DNA of 64,000 bases, taken from contig DATAIT010000117.1 of the NCBI GenBank assembly GCA_036262515.1, positions 1-64,000 of the forward strand, given 5' to 3'. Of the stretch, positions 19,426-26,911 are shown piece after piece. The notes beneath the pieces were generated by a model that did no database searches, was not told the DNA's origin, and saw only the letters and a program-made list of their open reading frames with translations. Every line of letters begins with the position of its first letter. Position 1 is the stretch's first letter. This stretch comes from Acidimicrobiales bacterium (GTDB lineage: Bacteria > Actinomycetota > Acidimicrobiia > Acidimicrobiales > GCA-2861595). The translations under genes were made by a program, and so were the position numbers.

Positions 19426-20814
19426 CTAGACGCTGGTGGGGACCTCGCGGCGGGGTTCGGGCCGCGTCCGGGGCCGGGCCCGGCGTGACGCAGGGGCAGG
19501 TCGCTTCCTGCCCGCGGAGGCGTCGGTGGCCACGACGACCGGGGCGAAGTCGGGTGCTCCGATGTCGTCGAGCGTGGGGGCCGGCGCAGGCTTGCGCCTG
19601 CCCAGGCGGCCCGTGCGCGACGACGCCTCCCACGCGTCTCCGGGCGAGGGAACCTCGGGATCGAGCACCTCGAGCGGGATCCGGTTGACCTCGCTCTTCA
19701 CCCACAGGACGTGCATGAGCAGCACGGTGGCGAGCAGCCCGGCTGCGAAGAACGTCATCGTCCGGGCCCGGCTGTCGCTCGAGCTCTCGGCGCCCAGCTC
19801 CCGGTACTGGGTGCCGTCGGCCGCGAGCTCCGCGTCGCCGCCGCCCTGCTCGTCGTCGAGCGTGCCGTCCGAGGCGACGGAGGGGAACGGAAGCGTGCTC
19901 TGGAACCCGGGATCGGGGAGCGGCACGGTGCGGGGTGTCACGCTGCGGGTCTGGCCGCGCACGGTGTCGAAGCCCGACAGGTCGACCTTGCCGGGGGTGG
20001 CGACGGCCCCGGGGCTCCCGGCGGGCACGGACGACGCCGTGCCGGCGCCGGCGGCGGGTGTCCCCGCGACCGCAGGTGCCGCCGTGGTGGGCGGCGGCGG
20101 CGGGTCGGGCACCTTGGCCACGGCGTCGGCGGTGAGGGCCGAGGGATCCGACGTGAGCTCCTCGTCGCCGGGCACGCCGGCTCGCACGGCCACCACCAGG
20201 TAGCGGTAGTCGCCACCGCCGCTGGCCGTGGACGCGTCGAGGTAGCTGGTGTCGCCCGCCTTCGGCTTGGCCAGGACGGTGAAGTCGTTGCTGGTCCCCT
20301 TGGCCCGCTTGACCTCGTAGCGGATGAGATCGGGTTCGGGGTTGGCCTTCCACGTGACGGTCACGGCGCGGGACGCGGCGTCGACGACGGCCTTGACGCC
20401 GGTGGGGGGCGTCGCCGGGGCGGCCACGAGGAAGTCGATGGTCTGCGTGGCCGTCTCCTCGGGGCCGAGCCCGACGATGCCGCGCTGGCGGCCCGTCGCC
20501 GTGATCGTGGCCGAGTAGGCCCCGTTGTAGGCGAGCTTCACCGGAAAGCTCACGGTCTGGGGGGATTCCTCGGGCGGCGCGCTGGCGCTGATCGACGCGT
20601 GCGCGCCGCTCACCTTGAGCGTGATGGGCGCGGTCAGGGTGCCGTTGATGGCGACTCGTGCGGAGACGGTGACGGCGTCGTCGTCGATCTGGCCGATGGG
20701 CGACAGGAAGGTGATCGACGGTGGCGCGGCCATGGCCGGCGCCGCCGCTCCCAACCCGGCCAGGACGGCCAGCCCGACGGCGGCCGCCGCCTTCCGGGAG
20801 AAGCGCGTGCTCAT
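19426..20814 (-). CDS. Exported fibronectin type III-like surface protein with C-terminal membrane anchor
   Basis: A 462-residue protein. A signal peptide (KAAAAVGLAVLAGLGAAAPA, cleaved near AMA) is followed by an Ig-like beta region (about 35-135), a fibronectin type III-like domain (about 140-235: PTGVKAVVDAASRAVTVTWK), a Pro/Ala/Thr-rich linker, one transmembrane helix (MTFFAAGLLATVLLMHVLW) and an Arg/Pro-rich cytoplasmic tail. No LPxTG or LAxTG motif is visible before the helix. The ATG at 20814 overlaps the sortase stop (ATGA), so the sortase and this protein are made together. Ligand and role are unknown. Confidence 0.78.
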   Translation of the reverse strand: MSTRFSRKAAAAVGLAVLAGLGAAAPAMAAPPSITFLSPIGQIDDDAVTVSARVAINGTLTAPITLKVSGAHASISASAPPEESPQTVSFPVKLAYNGAYSATITATGRQRGIVGLGPEETATQTIDFLVAAPATPPTGVKAVVDAASRAVTVTWKANPEPDLIRYEVKRAKGTSNDFTVLAKPKAGDTSYLDASTASGGGDYRYLVVAVRAGVPGDEELTSDPSALTADAVAKVPDPPPPPTTAAPAVAGTPAAGAGTASSVPAGSPGAVATPGKVDLSGFDTVRGQTRSVTPRTVPLPDPGFQSTLPFPSVASDGTLDDEQGGGDAELAADGTQYRELGAESSSDSRARTMTFFAAGLLATVLLMHVLWVKSEVNRIPLEVLDPEVPSPGDAWEASSRTGRLGRRKPAPAPTLDDIGAPDFAPVVVATDASAGRKRPAPASRRARPRTRPEPRREVPTSV

Positions 20815-21434
20815 GCGTTCGTCGCCGCGCCCTTCGTGAGCGCAGCCTTCACGACCAGGCGCTCCTTGGCCGAACCCTTCGGATGGCACGTCGTGAGGGT
20901 CAAGGCGTGTACGGAGGCGTCGTTGGCCACGACGGAGAAGTCGACCGGCGTGGTGACGAACGGCGCCTTGCTGACCTCGTAGGTGCACGAGCCGATGGGC
21001 GTCTCGAGGATGATCGTGTCACCCGGCTTCAACCGGTCGACGTTGGCGAAGGGCTTGCCGTAGGTGGTGCGGTGCCCAGCGATGGACACGTTGCCGGCCT
21101 CGCACGGCAGCGGCGTCTTCGGGTAGTGCCCGGCGCCCGCGCGCAACGCGCTGGCCGAGGTTCCCTCCACGACGACCACATCGACATCGAGGGCGGGGAT
21201 CTTGATCCTCGTGAGGGCGTCGCCGTCCTCGATCGTGCCCGCCTTGTACCGGGCCACGTGCTCGGGGCTGGCGATCTGGCGCTTGAGCCGGCTCTGCACC
21301 CGGCTCTGGTAGAAGTTCGTGTACACGGGGTACCCGAGCAGCCCGACGGCCGAGACGAACAGCACCACCGACAGCGCCGACAGCCCGAAGCGGGCGGCGC
21401 GGGATCGACGGAGCGTGTTGATCAGGGAGTCCAC
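20811..21434 (-). CDS. Class E sortase
   Basis: A 207-residue membrane-anchored transpeptidase: one N-terminal helix (FGLSALSVVLFVSAVGLLGY) and a sortase beta-barrel. Catalytic His is in SIAGHRTTYGKPF, catalytic Cys in ALTLTTCHPK, and Arg follows in SAKERLVV. The TLTTCHP form and single N-terminal anchor match the actinobacterial class E group, which recognises LAxTG-type signals. The gene ends within the start of the fibronectin-like protein gene. That protein has no obvious sorting signal, so the real substrate may be elsewhere. Confidence 0.9.
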   Translation of the reverse strand: MDSLINTLRRSRAARFGLSALSVVLFVSAVGLLGYPVYTNFYQSRVQSRLKRQIASPEHVARYKAGTIEDGDALTRIKIPALDVDVVVVEGTSASALRAGAGHYPKTPLPCEAGNVSIAGHRTTYGKPFANVDRLKPGDTIILETPIGSCTYEVSKAPFVTTPVDFSVVANDASVHALTLTTCHPKGSAKERLVVKAALTKGAATNA

Positions 21435-21839
21435 GGTTCTTCTCCTCGACGTGGGCAGATCGGCAACAGGGACGGTTGGGTCGCGAGAGGTCGGCTCGGG
21501 CCAACCCCTCGTGTCAGGAACGGCGGCGCAGGGCGGACAGTTCCCGGCTTTCTAACGGGGGCGGACAACGAAACGGCGGACGAGGACGCCAGCCCCGGCA
21601 CGCCCGCTCCGGCGAGGGGCGGGGCCGGTGACGGCGCCCACGAGCGTGGCTGCCGCGCCCGGTGCTGCGACCCGTCGGATGACTGCCATGATTCCCCGTC
21701 CTTGTCGGAACAACGTCGCCTCGCCCGGCACCCGTCTCCGCCGGCTATCACTAGACGGCCCGAGCCGGGCCCCATGACGCAGTTTCGGGCCGAATCCGGA
21801 GAGAGTGCGGCGCATCTGGGACAGGACGGCCGGAACCGC
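21435..21839 (-). other. Intergenic region between Tad operon and sortase gene
   Basis: The only gene-poor stretch longer than 300 bases. It holds one possible 45-codon ORF (21552-21689) and otherwise nothing I can identify. It probably carries the promoter for the sortase/fibronectin pair, but no clear -35/-10 pair or terminator stands out. Confidence 0.4.
21552..21689 (-). CDS. Possible 45-residue peptide, function unknown
   Basis: ATG at 21689 with GGGGA five bases upstream on the minus strand. The product is Ala/Gly/Val/Arg-rich (MAVIRRVAAPGAAATLVGAV at its start) with one weakly hydrophobic stretch. Its position, directly after tadE on the same strand, would allow a small pilus-related peptide, but random ORFs of this length are common in such GC-rich DNA. 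I recognise no family. Confidence 0.25.
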   Translation of the reverse strand: MAVIRRVAAPGAAATLVGAVTGPAPRRSGRAGAGVLVRRFVVRPR

Positions 21840-22268
21840 TCAGAACTCACGCCTCATGGAGGCACGGCCCTCCATGAGAACGTCGGGAAGAAGGGGTCCG
21901 ATCATAGGGGCAACCGTCGGGGAGCGATACGAGACGGTCACCGACACCAGGCGCCCGGTCGCGTCGGGCACGACGCGGACGTCCAGCCGGGCCGGATCGA
22001 GCGACGCGGCGGCCAGCGCCGCCCGGCGGGCTGCGTCACGGGACGGGTCGACCGCCGCCGCCCTGGCTGCCTCCCGTGCCGCATGCACGACGAGGACCTG
22101 GTCGCGCACGACCAGGGCCGTCTGGACGACGAGGAGGAGGAGCATGGCGACGATCGGCAGGACCAGCGCCACCTCCACCGCCGCCTGCCCGCCTGCACCC
22201 CGTGGCGGCCGCCGGGCGGCCACGGCCGCACCGCGGCGGAGACGTGGTGCGGCCGTGGACCGCCTCAT
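21840..22268 (-). CDS. TadE-like pseudopilin / pilus assembly protein
   Basis: A 142-residue protein with the TadE signature: a short basic leader, GGQAAVEVALVLPIVAMLLL (the invariant Glu five residues into the hydrophobic segment) and a soluble beta-rich tail. TadE-type proteins are minor pseudopilins processed by a TadV-like peptidase and used by Flp/Tad pili for adhesion. It is the last clear gene of the tad run (26279 down to 21840). Confidence 0.82.
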   Translation of the reverse strand: MRRSTAAPRLRRGAAVAARRPPRGAGGQAAVEVALVLPIVAMLLLLVVQTALVVRDQVLVVHAAREAARAAAVDPSRDAARRAALAAASLDPARLDVRVVPDATGRLVSVTVSYRSPTVAPMIGPLLPDVLMEGRASMRREF

Positions 22269-22293
22269 GGCCGGTGGACGTTGTTGGGACGCG

Positions 22294-22554
22294 TCACTTG
22301 GCGCGGTCGAGCAGCCGGTCCATGACGGCGTCGAGAAGCCGCCCCACCCGGTCGGTGCGGGCCGCCCACCCGGTTACGAGCAGGGCCACGGCCGCCGCTC
22401 CGAGGAGGACGAGGGCGTACTCGGCGGACGCCTGCCCCCGCTCGTCTCGGCGGCGGGCGGCGGGGGGAAGCCGCGAGGGCAGATCGGCGAGGGACGAGAG
22501 GACGAACACGTAGACAGCGAGCACTTGGGGCTTCCCTTCGGTGGGGACGAGCAT
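22294..22554 (-). CDS. Flp pilin-like small protein (DUF4244 type)
   Basis: An 86-residue protein whose core is RGQASAEYALVLLGAAAVAL: Gly before the hydrophobic helix and Glu at the +5 position, as in type IV/Flp prepilins. It is the best candidate for the major pilin of this operon. The ATG directly follows the tadC stop (TAG ATG), so the genes are tightly coupled. The N-terminal 35 residues look too long for a leader; an internal GTG may be the real start. Confidence 0.72.
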   Translation of the reverse strand: MLVPTEGKPQVLAVYVFVLSSLADLPSRLPPAARRRDERGQASAEYALVLLGAAAVALLVTGWAARTDRVGRLLDAVMDRLLDRAK

Positions 22555-23343
22555 CTACAGGCGCAGCTCCCGGAGGGCGCCGGCGACGAGAGGCGCCACG
22601 GTGAGCAGCGCGAAGGCGGGGAGGATGCACACGATCAGGGGGAAGAGCAGGGTGACGGGCACGCGGCGGGCTGTTGCTTCGGCCCGTCGCTGGCGCTGGA
22701 GGCGGACGTCGTCGGCCAGGCGGTGCAGGGCCGGCAGGACCGGCGTGCCGTAGCGCTCGCACCCGGCCAGGACGGCGGCCAGCGGGCGGGTGGGCTCCCC
22801 CGCCCGCACGGGGAGATCGTCGAGCGCGTCGGCCAGGCGCCGGCCGCCACCCACTTCGGCCGAGATGCGCCGCACCTCGTCGGCCAGCGGCCCGCTCCCC
22901 CGGCGCCCGGCGGCGGCGAGGGCGAGCGAGACGTTGCAGCCGGCACCGACGGCCAGCACGAGCAGGTCGACGGTGTCGGGAAGGGCCGCCTCGAGCCCCC
23001 GTAGGCGGCGGCGCTCGGACACCCGCGCCCGGTGCCCCGGCAGGATCACCGCGGCAGCGATGACGAGCGGTGCCAGGAGCGGGGCGACTGCGAACACGGC
23101 CAGGGCGGCGACGGTGAGCGTCCCGACCGTGCGCGACCGGCTGGAGGTGACGATGGCCACGGGGAGGCGGCGCTGCACCAAGCGTCCGACGGCGGAGACC
23201 ACACCGTCCGCCGCCTTCCGGGTGGCGCGGCTGCGCAGCGCCGGCTCCGCCAGCGCCCGGACCCTCGGCGGTGCCGGGCGGTGCCGGGCCACGGCGGTGA
23301 GGACCATCGCCGTCCACGCCGCGCCCAGCACGACCGGCGTCAT
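22555..23343 (-). CDS. TadC-like type II secretion F-domain membrane protein
   Basis: A 262-residue inner-membrane platform protein of the Tad system. The T2SSF domain lies at about 100-230 (EAALPDTVDLLVLAVGAGC, then SAEVGGGRRLADALDDLP), flanked by hydrophobic segments, the last being VPVTLLFPLIVCILPAFALL. The ATG at 23343 gives the usual length. It works with the TadB homologue 64 bases upstream and with the TadA ATPase. Confidence 0.85.
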   Translation of the reverse strand: MTPVVLGAAWTAMVLTAVARHRPAPPRVRALAEPALRSRATRKAADGVVSAVGRLVQRRLPVAIVTSSRSRTVGTLTVAALAVFAVAPLLAPLVIAAAVILPGHRARVSERRRLRGLEAALPDTVDLLVLAVGAGCNVSLALAAAGRRGSGPLADEVRRISAEVGGGRRLADALDDLPVRAGEPTRPLAAVLAGCERYGTPVLPALHRLADDVRLQRQRRAEATARRVPVTLLFPLIVCILPAFALLTVAPLVAGALRELRL

Positions 23344-23407
23344 CCGTGCACCCGGCGACCTGGCCCGGGGGCGACTGCCGGCCGGGGGCGGGCCGGGCTG
23401 CGGCTCG

Positions 23408-24352
23408 TCACCCTGCCACTCTCGTGAGGCGGGCCATCCACAGGGCTCCGGCCGCATCGAGCGCCAGCCCGGCGGCGAGCAGGACGAGGCCGGCGGTCGT
23501 GCGGAGGAGGAACGCCGACGAGCGCGGGTCGACGAGGGACGAGAGGGCGCAGAAGGCCACGGGCGCGATCGCCATGACCACGGCAGACGCCCGCGCCTGG
23601 GTGGCCAGGGCGCGGGTCTCCCCCTCGGCGGCGAGGCGCTGGCGAAGGGTGGCGGCGACCGAGTCGACGGCGGAGGCCGCCGGTCCGCCGGTCTCGGCCG
23701 CCAGGCACAGGGCGGCCACGACGAGGACGACGCCACGGAGCGGCCGGCGTCCGGCCCACGACTCCAGGGCGGCCACGACCCCGGCGCCCCGCTCGGTGGC
23801 CGTGGCCACCTCGGCCAGATCGGCCCCCAAAGCGCCGGGCGTGACCGCCGCGGCCTCGCCCAGCGCCTGGCGCAGCGACGCCCCCGACCGCAGTGCCGCC
23901 GCGATCGCTTCGACGGCGCCGGGCAGCGCAGCCTCGATCCGGGCCGGGCCACGATGGCGCAGCAGGCGCCACGCCACGTAGGGGGCGGCGGCGGCCACCG
24001 CGACGGCCAGGAGCGCCGCCCCGACGCCGCCCGCCAGGCCCGCGCCCACTACGGCGGTGACGCTGCCGCCGGCCCAGACGGTCCACACCGTGGTCGGCGC
24101 CACGGAGGTGGCGGTCTCGGCCACCCGGGCCGGCAGCCACGGCGGGGGCGCCAGCAGTGCGGCAGTACCCGTGCCCGCGGCGCCGGCCCGCCGGCTCGCG
24201 CCCCAGGCCGGTCGGGACGCGGCGGACCGGGCTCGTGCCGCGGCCCGGGCCCGCCCGCATCCGACGACTGCGGCGCGCCCGGCACCGGCCGTCACGAGCA
24301 CAAGGGCGCCCGCCACGGCGCCGGTCGCCGCCGAGAGGGTCGAGGGCGTCAT
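23408..24352 (-). CDS. TadB-like type II secretion F-domain membrane protein
   Basis: A 314-residue protein with an Ala-rich variable N-terminal half and a T2SSF domain from about residue 135 (IEAALPGAVEAIAAALRSG, then GASLRQALGEAA), plus terminal hydrophobic helices. It forms the Tad pilus inner-membrane platform with TadC. The ATG at 24352 overlaps the tadA stop by four bases. Confidence 0.85.
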   Translation of the reverse strand: MTPSTLSAATGAVAGALVLVTAGAGRAAVVGCGRARAAARARSAASRPAWGASRRAGAAGTGTAALLAPPPWLPARVAETATSVAPTTVWTVWAGGSVTAVVGAGLAGGVGAALLAVAVAAAAPYVAWRLLRHRGPARIEAALPGAVEAIAAALRSGASLRQALGEAAAVTPGALGADLAEVATATERGAGVVAALESWAGRRPLRGVVLVVAALCLAAETGGPAASAVDSVAATLRQRLAAEGETRALATQARASAVVMAIAPVAFCALSSLVDPRSSAFLLRTTAGLVLLAAGLALDAAGALWMARLTRVAG

Positions 24353-25581
24353 GGCACCGCCGCCGGGGTGGGCCGGTCGTCGAGCCAGGCGTCATCGGGC
24401 TCCGGTGCGTCCGTGGCCCGGGCCCGACGGGTCGGGAGCCGCCGGAGACCGCCTTCGTCGGCCAGGGTGGTGACACCGCCACCGGCCGTGCCCGCGACCT
24501 CCGCCACCTCGACGACCCGGCGCCCGCCGGCCGGCCGGCGGGCCACCTGGACCACCAGGTCGAGGGACGACGCGATCTGGTCGCGCACGGCATCGAGGGG
24601 CAGCCCGACATCGCCCAGCAGCACCATCGTCTCCAGGCGCCGGAGGGCGTCGGCAGGGCCGTTGGCGTGGCAGGTCGACAGGGACCCCTCGTGTCCGGTG
24701 TTCATCGCCTGCAACATGTCGAGAGCCGCCGAGTCCCGCACCTCGCCCACGACGATGCGGTCGGGGCGCATGCGCAGGGCGTTGCGCACGAGGTCACGGA
24801 TCCGGACCTCCCCGGCACCGTCGGCGTTGGCCGTCCGGGCCTCGAGCCGCACCACGTGCTCCTGGGGCAGACGCAGCTCCGCTGCGTCCTCGACCGTCAC
24901 GATGCGCTCGCCGGGCGGGATCTCGGCCGCCAGCGCGTTGAGCAGGGTGGTCTTTCCCGACGACGTGGCTCCCGAGACCAGGACGTTCATGCGGCCTCGC
25001 ACCGCCCATCCGAGGAAGGCGGCCAGGCCCGGAGGGCAGAAGGCGGAGAGCGGCACCGCCTGGGCCGCGAAGCGCCGGATGGTGAGGCAGGGGCCGTCGA
25101 CCGCCAGCGGCGCCACCACGGCGTTGACCCGGGACCCGTCCGGGAGGCGGGCGTCGACCATGGGCGACGAGCGGTCGGCCCGCAGGCCGAGAGGACCGAC
25201 GACCTTCTCGATCAGGTGCTCGATGGCCGGCCCGTCGAGGTCGACGGCCACCCGTTCGAGGACGCCCCGACGTTCCACCCACACCCGTCCCGGCCCGCTG
25301 ACCATGATCTCGCTCACCGCCGGGTCGGCGAGGAACGGCTCCAGGGGGCCCAGGCCCGTGGCCAGCGCCAGCACGTCGGCCACGACCCGCTCGAGGGCGC
25401 GGGCCGGGAGCAGCGGCGCCTCCCTGCGGGCCAGGCAGGTGACCGCCTCCCGGCTGACCGCCGACGCTCCCTCGTCTCCGGCGCCGACCGCCAGCAGCCG
25501 GGTGTGGATGCGCTCGGCCAGCGCCCCGTCGGCGGCCGGCGCCGCGCCGTGGGCGTGCGGTGCTCGGCCGGGCCCGCTCAC
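24349..25581 (-). CDS. TadA/CpaF-type pilus assembly ATPase
   Basis: A 410-residue hexameric secretion ATPase that powers pilus assembly. Walker A: SGATSSGKTTLLNALA. Asp box-like VTVEDAAELRLPQ. Walker B: RMRPDRIVVGEVRDSAALD. His box: MNTGHEGSLSTCHAN. All are intact. The GTG at 25581 overlaps the previous stop (GTGA), a pattern seen across this operon; the frame is open further upstream but unrelated. It belongs with the TadB/TadC proteins encoded directly after it. Confidence 0.92.
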   Translation of the reverse strand: MSGPGRAPHAHGAAPAADGALAERIHTRLLAVGAGDEGASAVSREAVTCLARREAPLLPARALERVVADVLALATGLGPLEPFLADPAVSEIMVSGPGRVWVERRGVLERVAVDLDGPAIEHLIEKVVGPLGLRADRSSPMVDARLPDGSRVNAVVAPLAVDGPCLTIRRFAAQAVPLSAFCPPGLAAFLGWAVRGRMNVLVSGATSSGKTTLLNALAAEIPPGERIVTVEDAAELRLPQEHVVRLEARTANADGAGEVRIRDLVRNALRMRPDRIVVGEVRDSAALDMLQAMNTGHEGSLSTCHANGPADALRRLETMVLLGDVGLPLDAVRDQIASSLDLVVQVARRPAGGRRVVEVAEVAGTAGGGVTTLADEGGLRRLPTRRARATDAPEPDDAWLDDRPTPAAVP

Positions 25582-26279
25582 GCCGCCCGCCGCAACGCCC
25601 GCTCCAGGGCGCGGGGCAGGGCGCCGGCCAGCAGCCCGGCGTCGACGTGACGGGCGATGGCGGGGTCCCAGGCCACTTCGGCCCGGACCGGGACGCCGAG
25701 CACGCTCTCCACGTCTCGCCGGCCGAGCGACCGCCCGTCCTCCTTCACGAGGATCACGCCCGACGGGCGGACCGGGACGGCCAGGGCCCGGCGCAGCGCC
25801 AGGTAGCAAGGGCGGAGCACGAGCAGCGACAGCCCGGCCGCGGCGGCCACGGCCAGGCCGGCGGCGGAGTCGGGTGGGCCGCAGTCGACCACCGCGTGAC
25901 CGTCGCCCACAAGGGCGGCGGCCAGGCGCTCACCCCCGTCGCCGGTGAGCGGGGCATCGCCGCGTGGGACCAGGCGGAGGCCGGGGCTGACCTCGACGGC
26001 GAGGCGGCCCAACGCGTCGGAGGCGACGCCGTCGCCCGCCTGCAGCCACTCGCCGACGCCCGGCGGCGGCGGCTCCGGCACGCCGAGGGCGGCGGGCAGG
26101 TCGCCACCGAGATCGACCAGGCAGGCCCCCCGCGGGCCGGCCGGGGCCAGGAGCAGTCCCAGGGCAGCGGCCACCACGGTGGTCCCGCTGCCGCCCTTCA
26201 CCGACCAGCAGGCAACCAGCACGATCTGTCTTCTCCGGACGCGCCGAACGAGGCTCCGGGGGAAGGGATCGCCCTGCAT
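25578..26279 (-). CDS. CpaE/TadZ-like P-loop protein (pilus localisation)
   Basis: A 233-residue MinD/ParA-superfamily protein. The deviant Walker A is ACWSVKGGSGTTVVAAALG near residue 20, with the signature Lys in VKGGSGTT. A second region, HAVVDCGPPDSAAG, corresponds to Walker B. There is no receiver domain, so it matches the short actinobacterial CpaE-like form. Such proteins place the Tad machinery in the cell. It is the first gene of the operon, with ATG at 26279. Confidence 0.8.
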   Translation of the reverse strand: MQGDPFPRSLVRRVRRRQIVLVACWSVKGGSGTTVVAAALGLLLAPAGPRGACLVDLGGDLPAALGVPEPPPPGVGEWLQAGDGVASDALGRLAVEVSPGLRLVPRGDAPLTGDGGERLAAALVGDGHAVVDCGPPDSAAGLAVAAAAGLSLLVLRPCYLALRRALAVPVRPSGVILVKEDGRSLGRRDVESVLGVPVRAEVAWDPAIARHVDAGLLAGALPRALERALRRAA

Positions 26280-26355
26280 GGTAGATCGCCGGCGCCGGGC
26301 GCACAAGGGGCCGGAGCGAGGTTTCGGCCCGTTCCCGGGGGGCTACGAACGGCGC

Positions 26356-26568
26356 ATGAGCACGCCCTGGTTCCTCCTGGCAGTGCCGGGGACGTGCGCC
26401 GTGCTGTCGGCGATCCTCTACCTCTCGGCGGTGGCCGAGCGTCGCCTGCTGTCGCCCCGCCGGCTCATCCTCGGCGCCGCCCGGGCCCGGCGCAGCTCCC
26501 CCGAGTTCGCCGAGGCGTTCGTGGCGCGCCAGTTCGAGCGCCTGCTGCGCGAAGAGTCGGGGAGCTGA
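26356..26568 (+). CDS. Small membrane protein, function unknown
   Basis: A 70-residue protein: one N-terminal helix (FLLAVPGTCAVLSAILYLSA) followed by a basic, amphipathic tail (RRLILGAARARRSSPEF). It is divergent from the tad operon with 76 bases between starts. Codon use is like that of its neighbours, and the frame is clean from the ATG at 26356. I recognise no named family. Confidence 0.6.
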   Translation: MSTPWFLLAVPGTCAVLSAILYLSAVAERRLLSPRRLILGAARARRSSPEFAEAFVARQFERLLREESGS

Positions 26569-26644
26569 ACGCAGCCCGAGGCGCGCCGGCTCCCCGAGCG
26601 GGTGCTGGAAGGGTGACGGTTGTGGGCGGAGGAGAGCGGAGCCG

Positions 26645-26719
26645 CTACTCGACGCGCAGCTTCTTGGCCGCCACGGCGCCGAGGGCGATGATGACGACCA
26701 GCAGGAGCAGCTTCTTCAT
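26645..26719 (-). CDS. Tiny membrane peptide (24 residues)
   Basis: An ATG-to-TAG frame encoding a Met-Lys-Lys start, a run of Leu/Val/Ile (MKKLLLLVVIIALGAV) and a basic end (AAKKLRVE). This looks like a genuine single-pass peptide: 3 of the first 3 and 3 of the last 6 residues fit a membrane topology, and the strand bias matches the surrounding minus genes. No Shine-Dalgarno is visible, so it may be leaderless. It lies opposite the tRNA-Sec gene with a 15-bp palindrome between them. Confidence 0.5.
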   Translation of the reverse strand: MKKLLLLVVIIALGAVAAKKLRVE

Positions 26720-26724
26720 GCGGC

Positions 26725-26739
26725 CAACCCTAGTAGGGT
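26725..26739. promoter_or_regulatory. 15-bp palindrome AACCCTA-G-TAGGGTT
   Basis: Perfect 7-bp inverted repeat with a one-base centre, six bases upstream of the tiny peptide start and 39 bases upstream of the tRNA-Sec 5' end. It could be an operator shared by the two divergent genes. It is too short and lacks a T run for a terminator. Confidence 0.4.
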
Positions 26740-26777
26740 TCGCCGGCTGGCAGCGCGGGAACATCGGCGTCCAGCGA

Positions 26778-26873
26778 GGAGGTGTCCGGGTACCTGGTGG
26801 GCTCCCCCGCCTTCAAAGCGGGTGGGACGGGTGATCCCCGTCCGGCGGGTTCGATTCCCGTCCACCTCCGCCA
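26778..26873 (+). tRNA. selC: tRNA-Sec (anticodon TCA)
   Basis: A 96-nt tRNA-like gene with the features of selenocysteine tRNA: long acceptor arm (GGAGGTG pairing with CACCTCC), an anticodon stem CCCGC/GCGGG around loop CTTCAAA giving anticodon TCA, a long variable arm, a T arm with GGTTCGATTCC, and discriminator G followed by encoded CCA. TCA reads UGA, so the organism should insert selenocysteine if selA, selB and selD exist elsewhere. None of those, and no evident selenoprotein, is in this window. Confidence 0.9.
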
Positions 26874-26911
26874 CTCCGGGTCTCGCACGCACCGCATGTG
26901 AGGCCGGCGAT

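Noticed and set aside
19426-20814. LPxTG-type sorting signal in the fibronectin-like protein
   Set aside because: Nothing matching LPxTG or LAxTG lies before the C-terminal helix, and a long cytoplasmic tail follows it, unlike sorted proteins.
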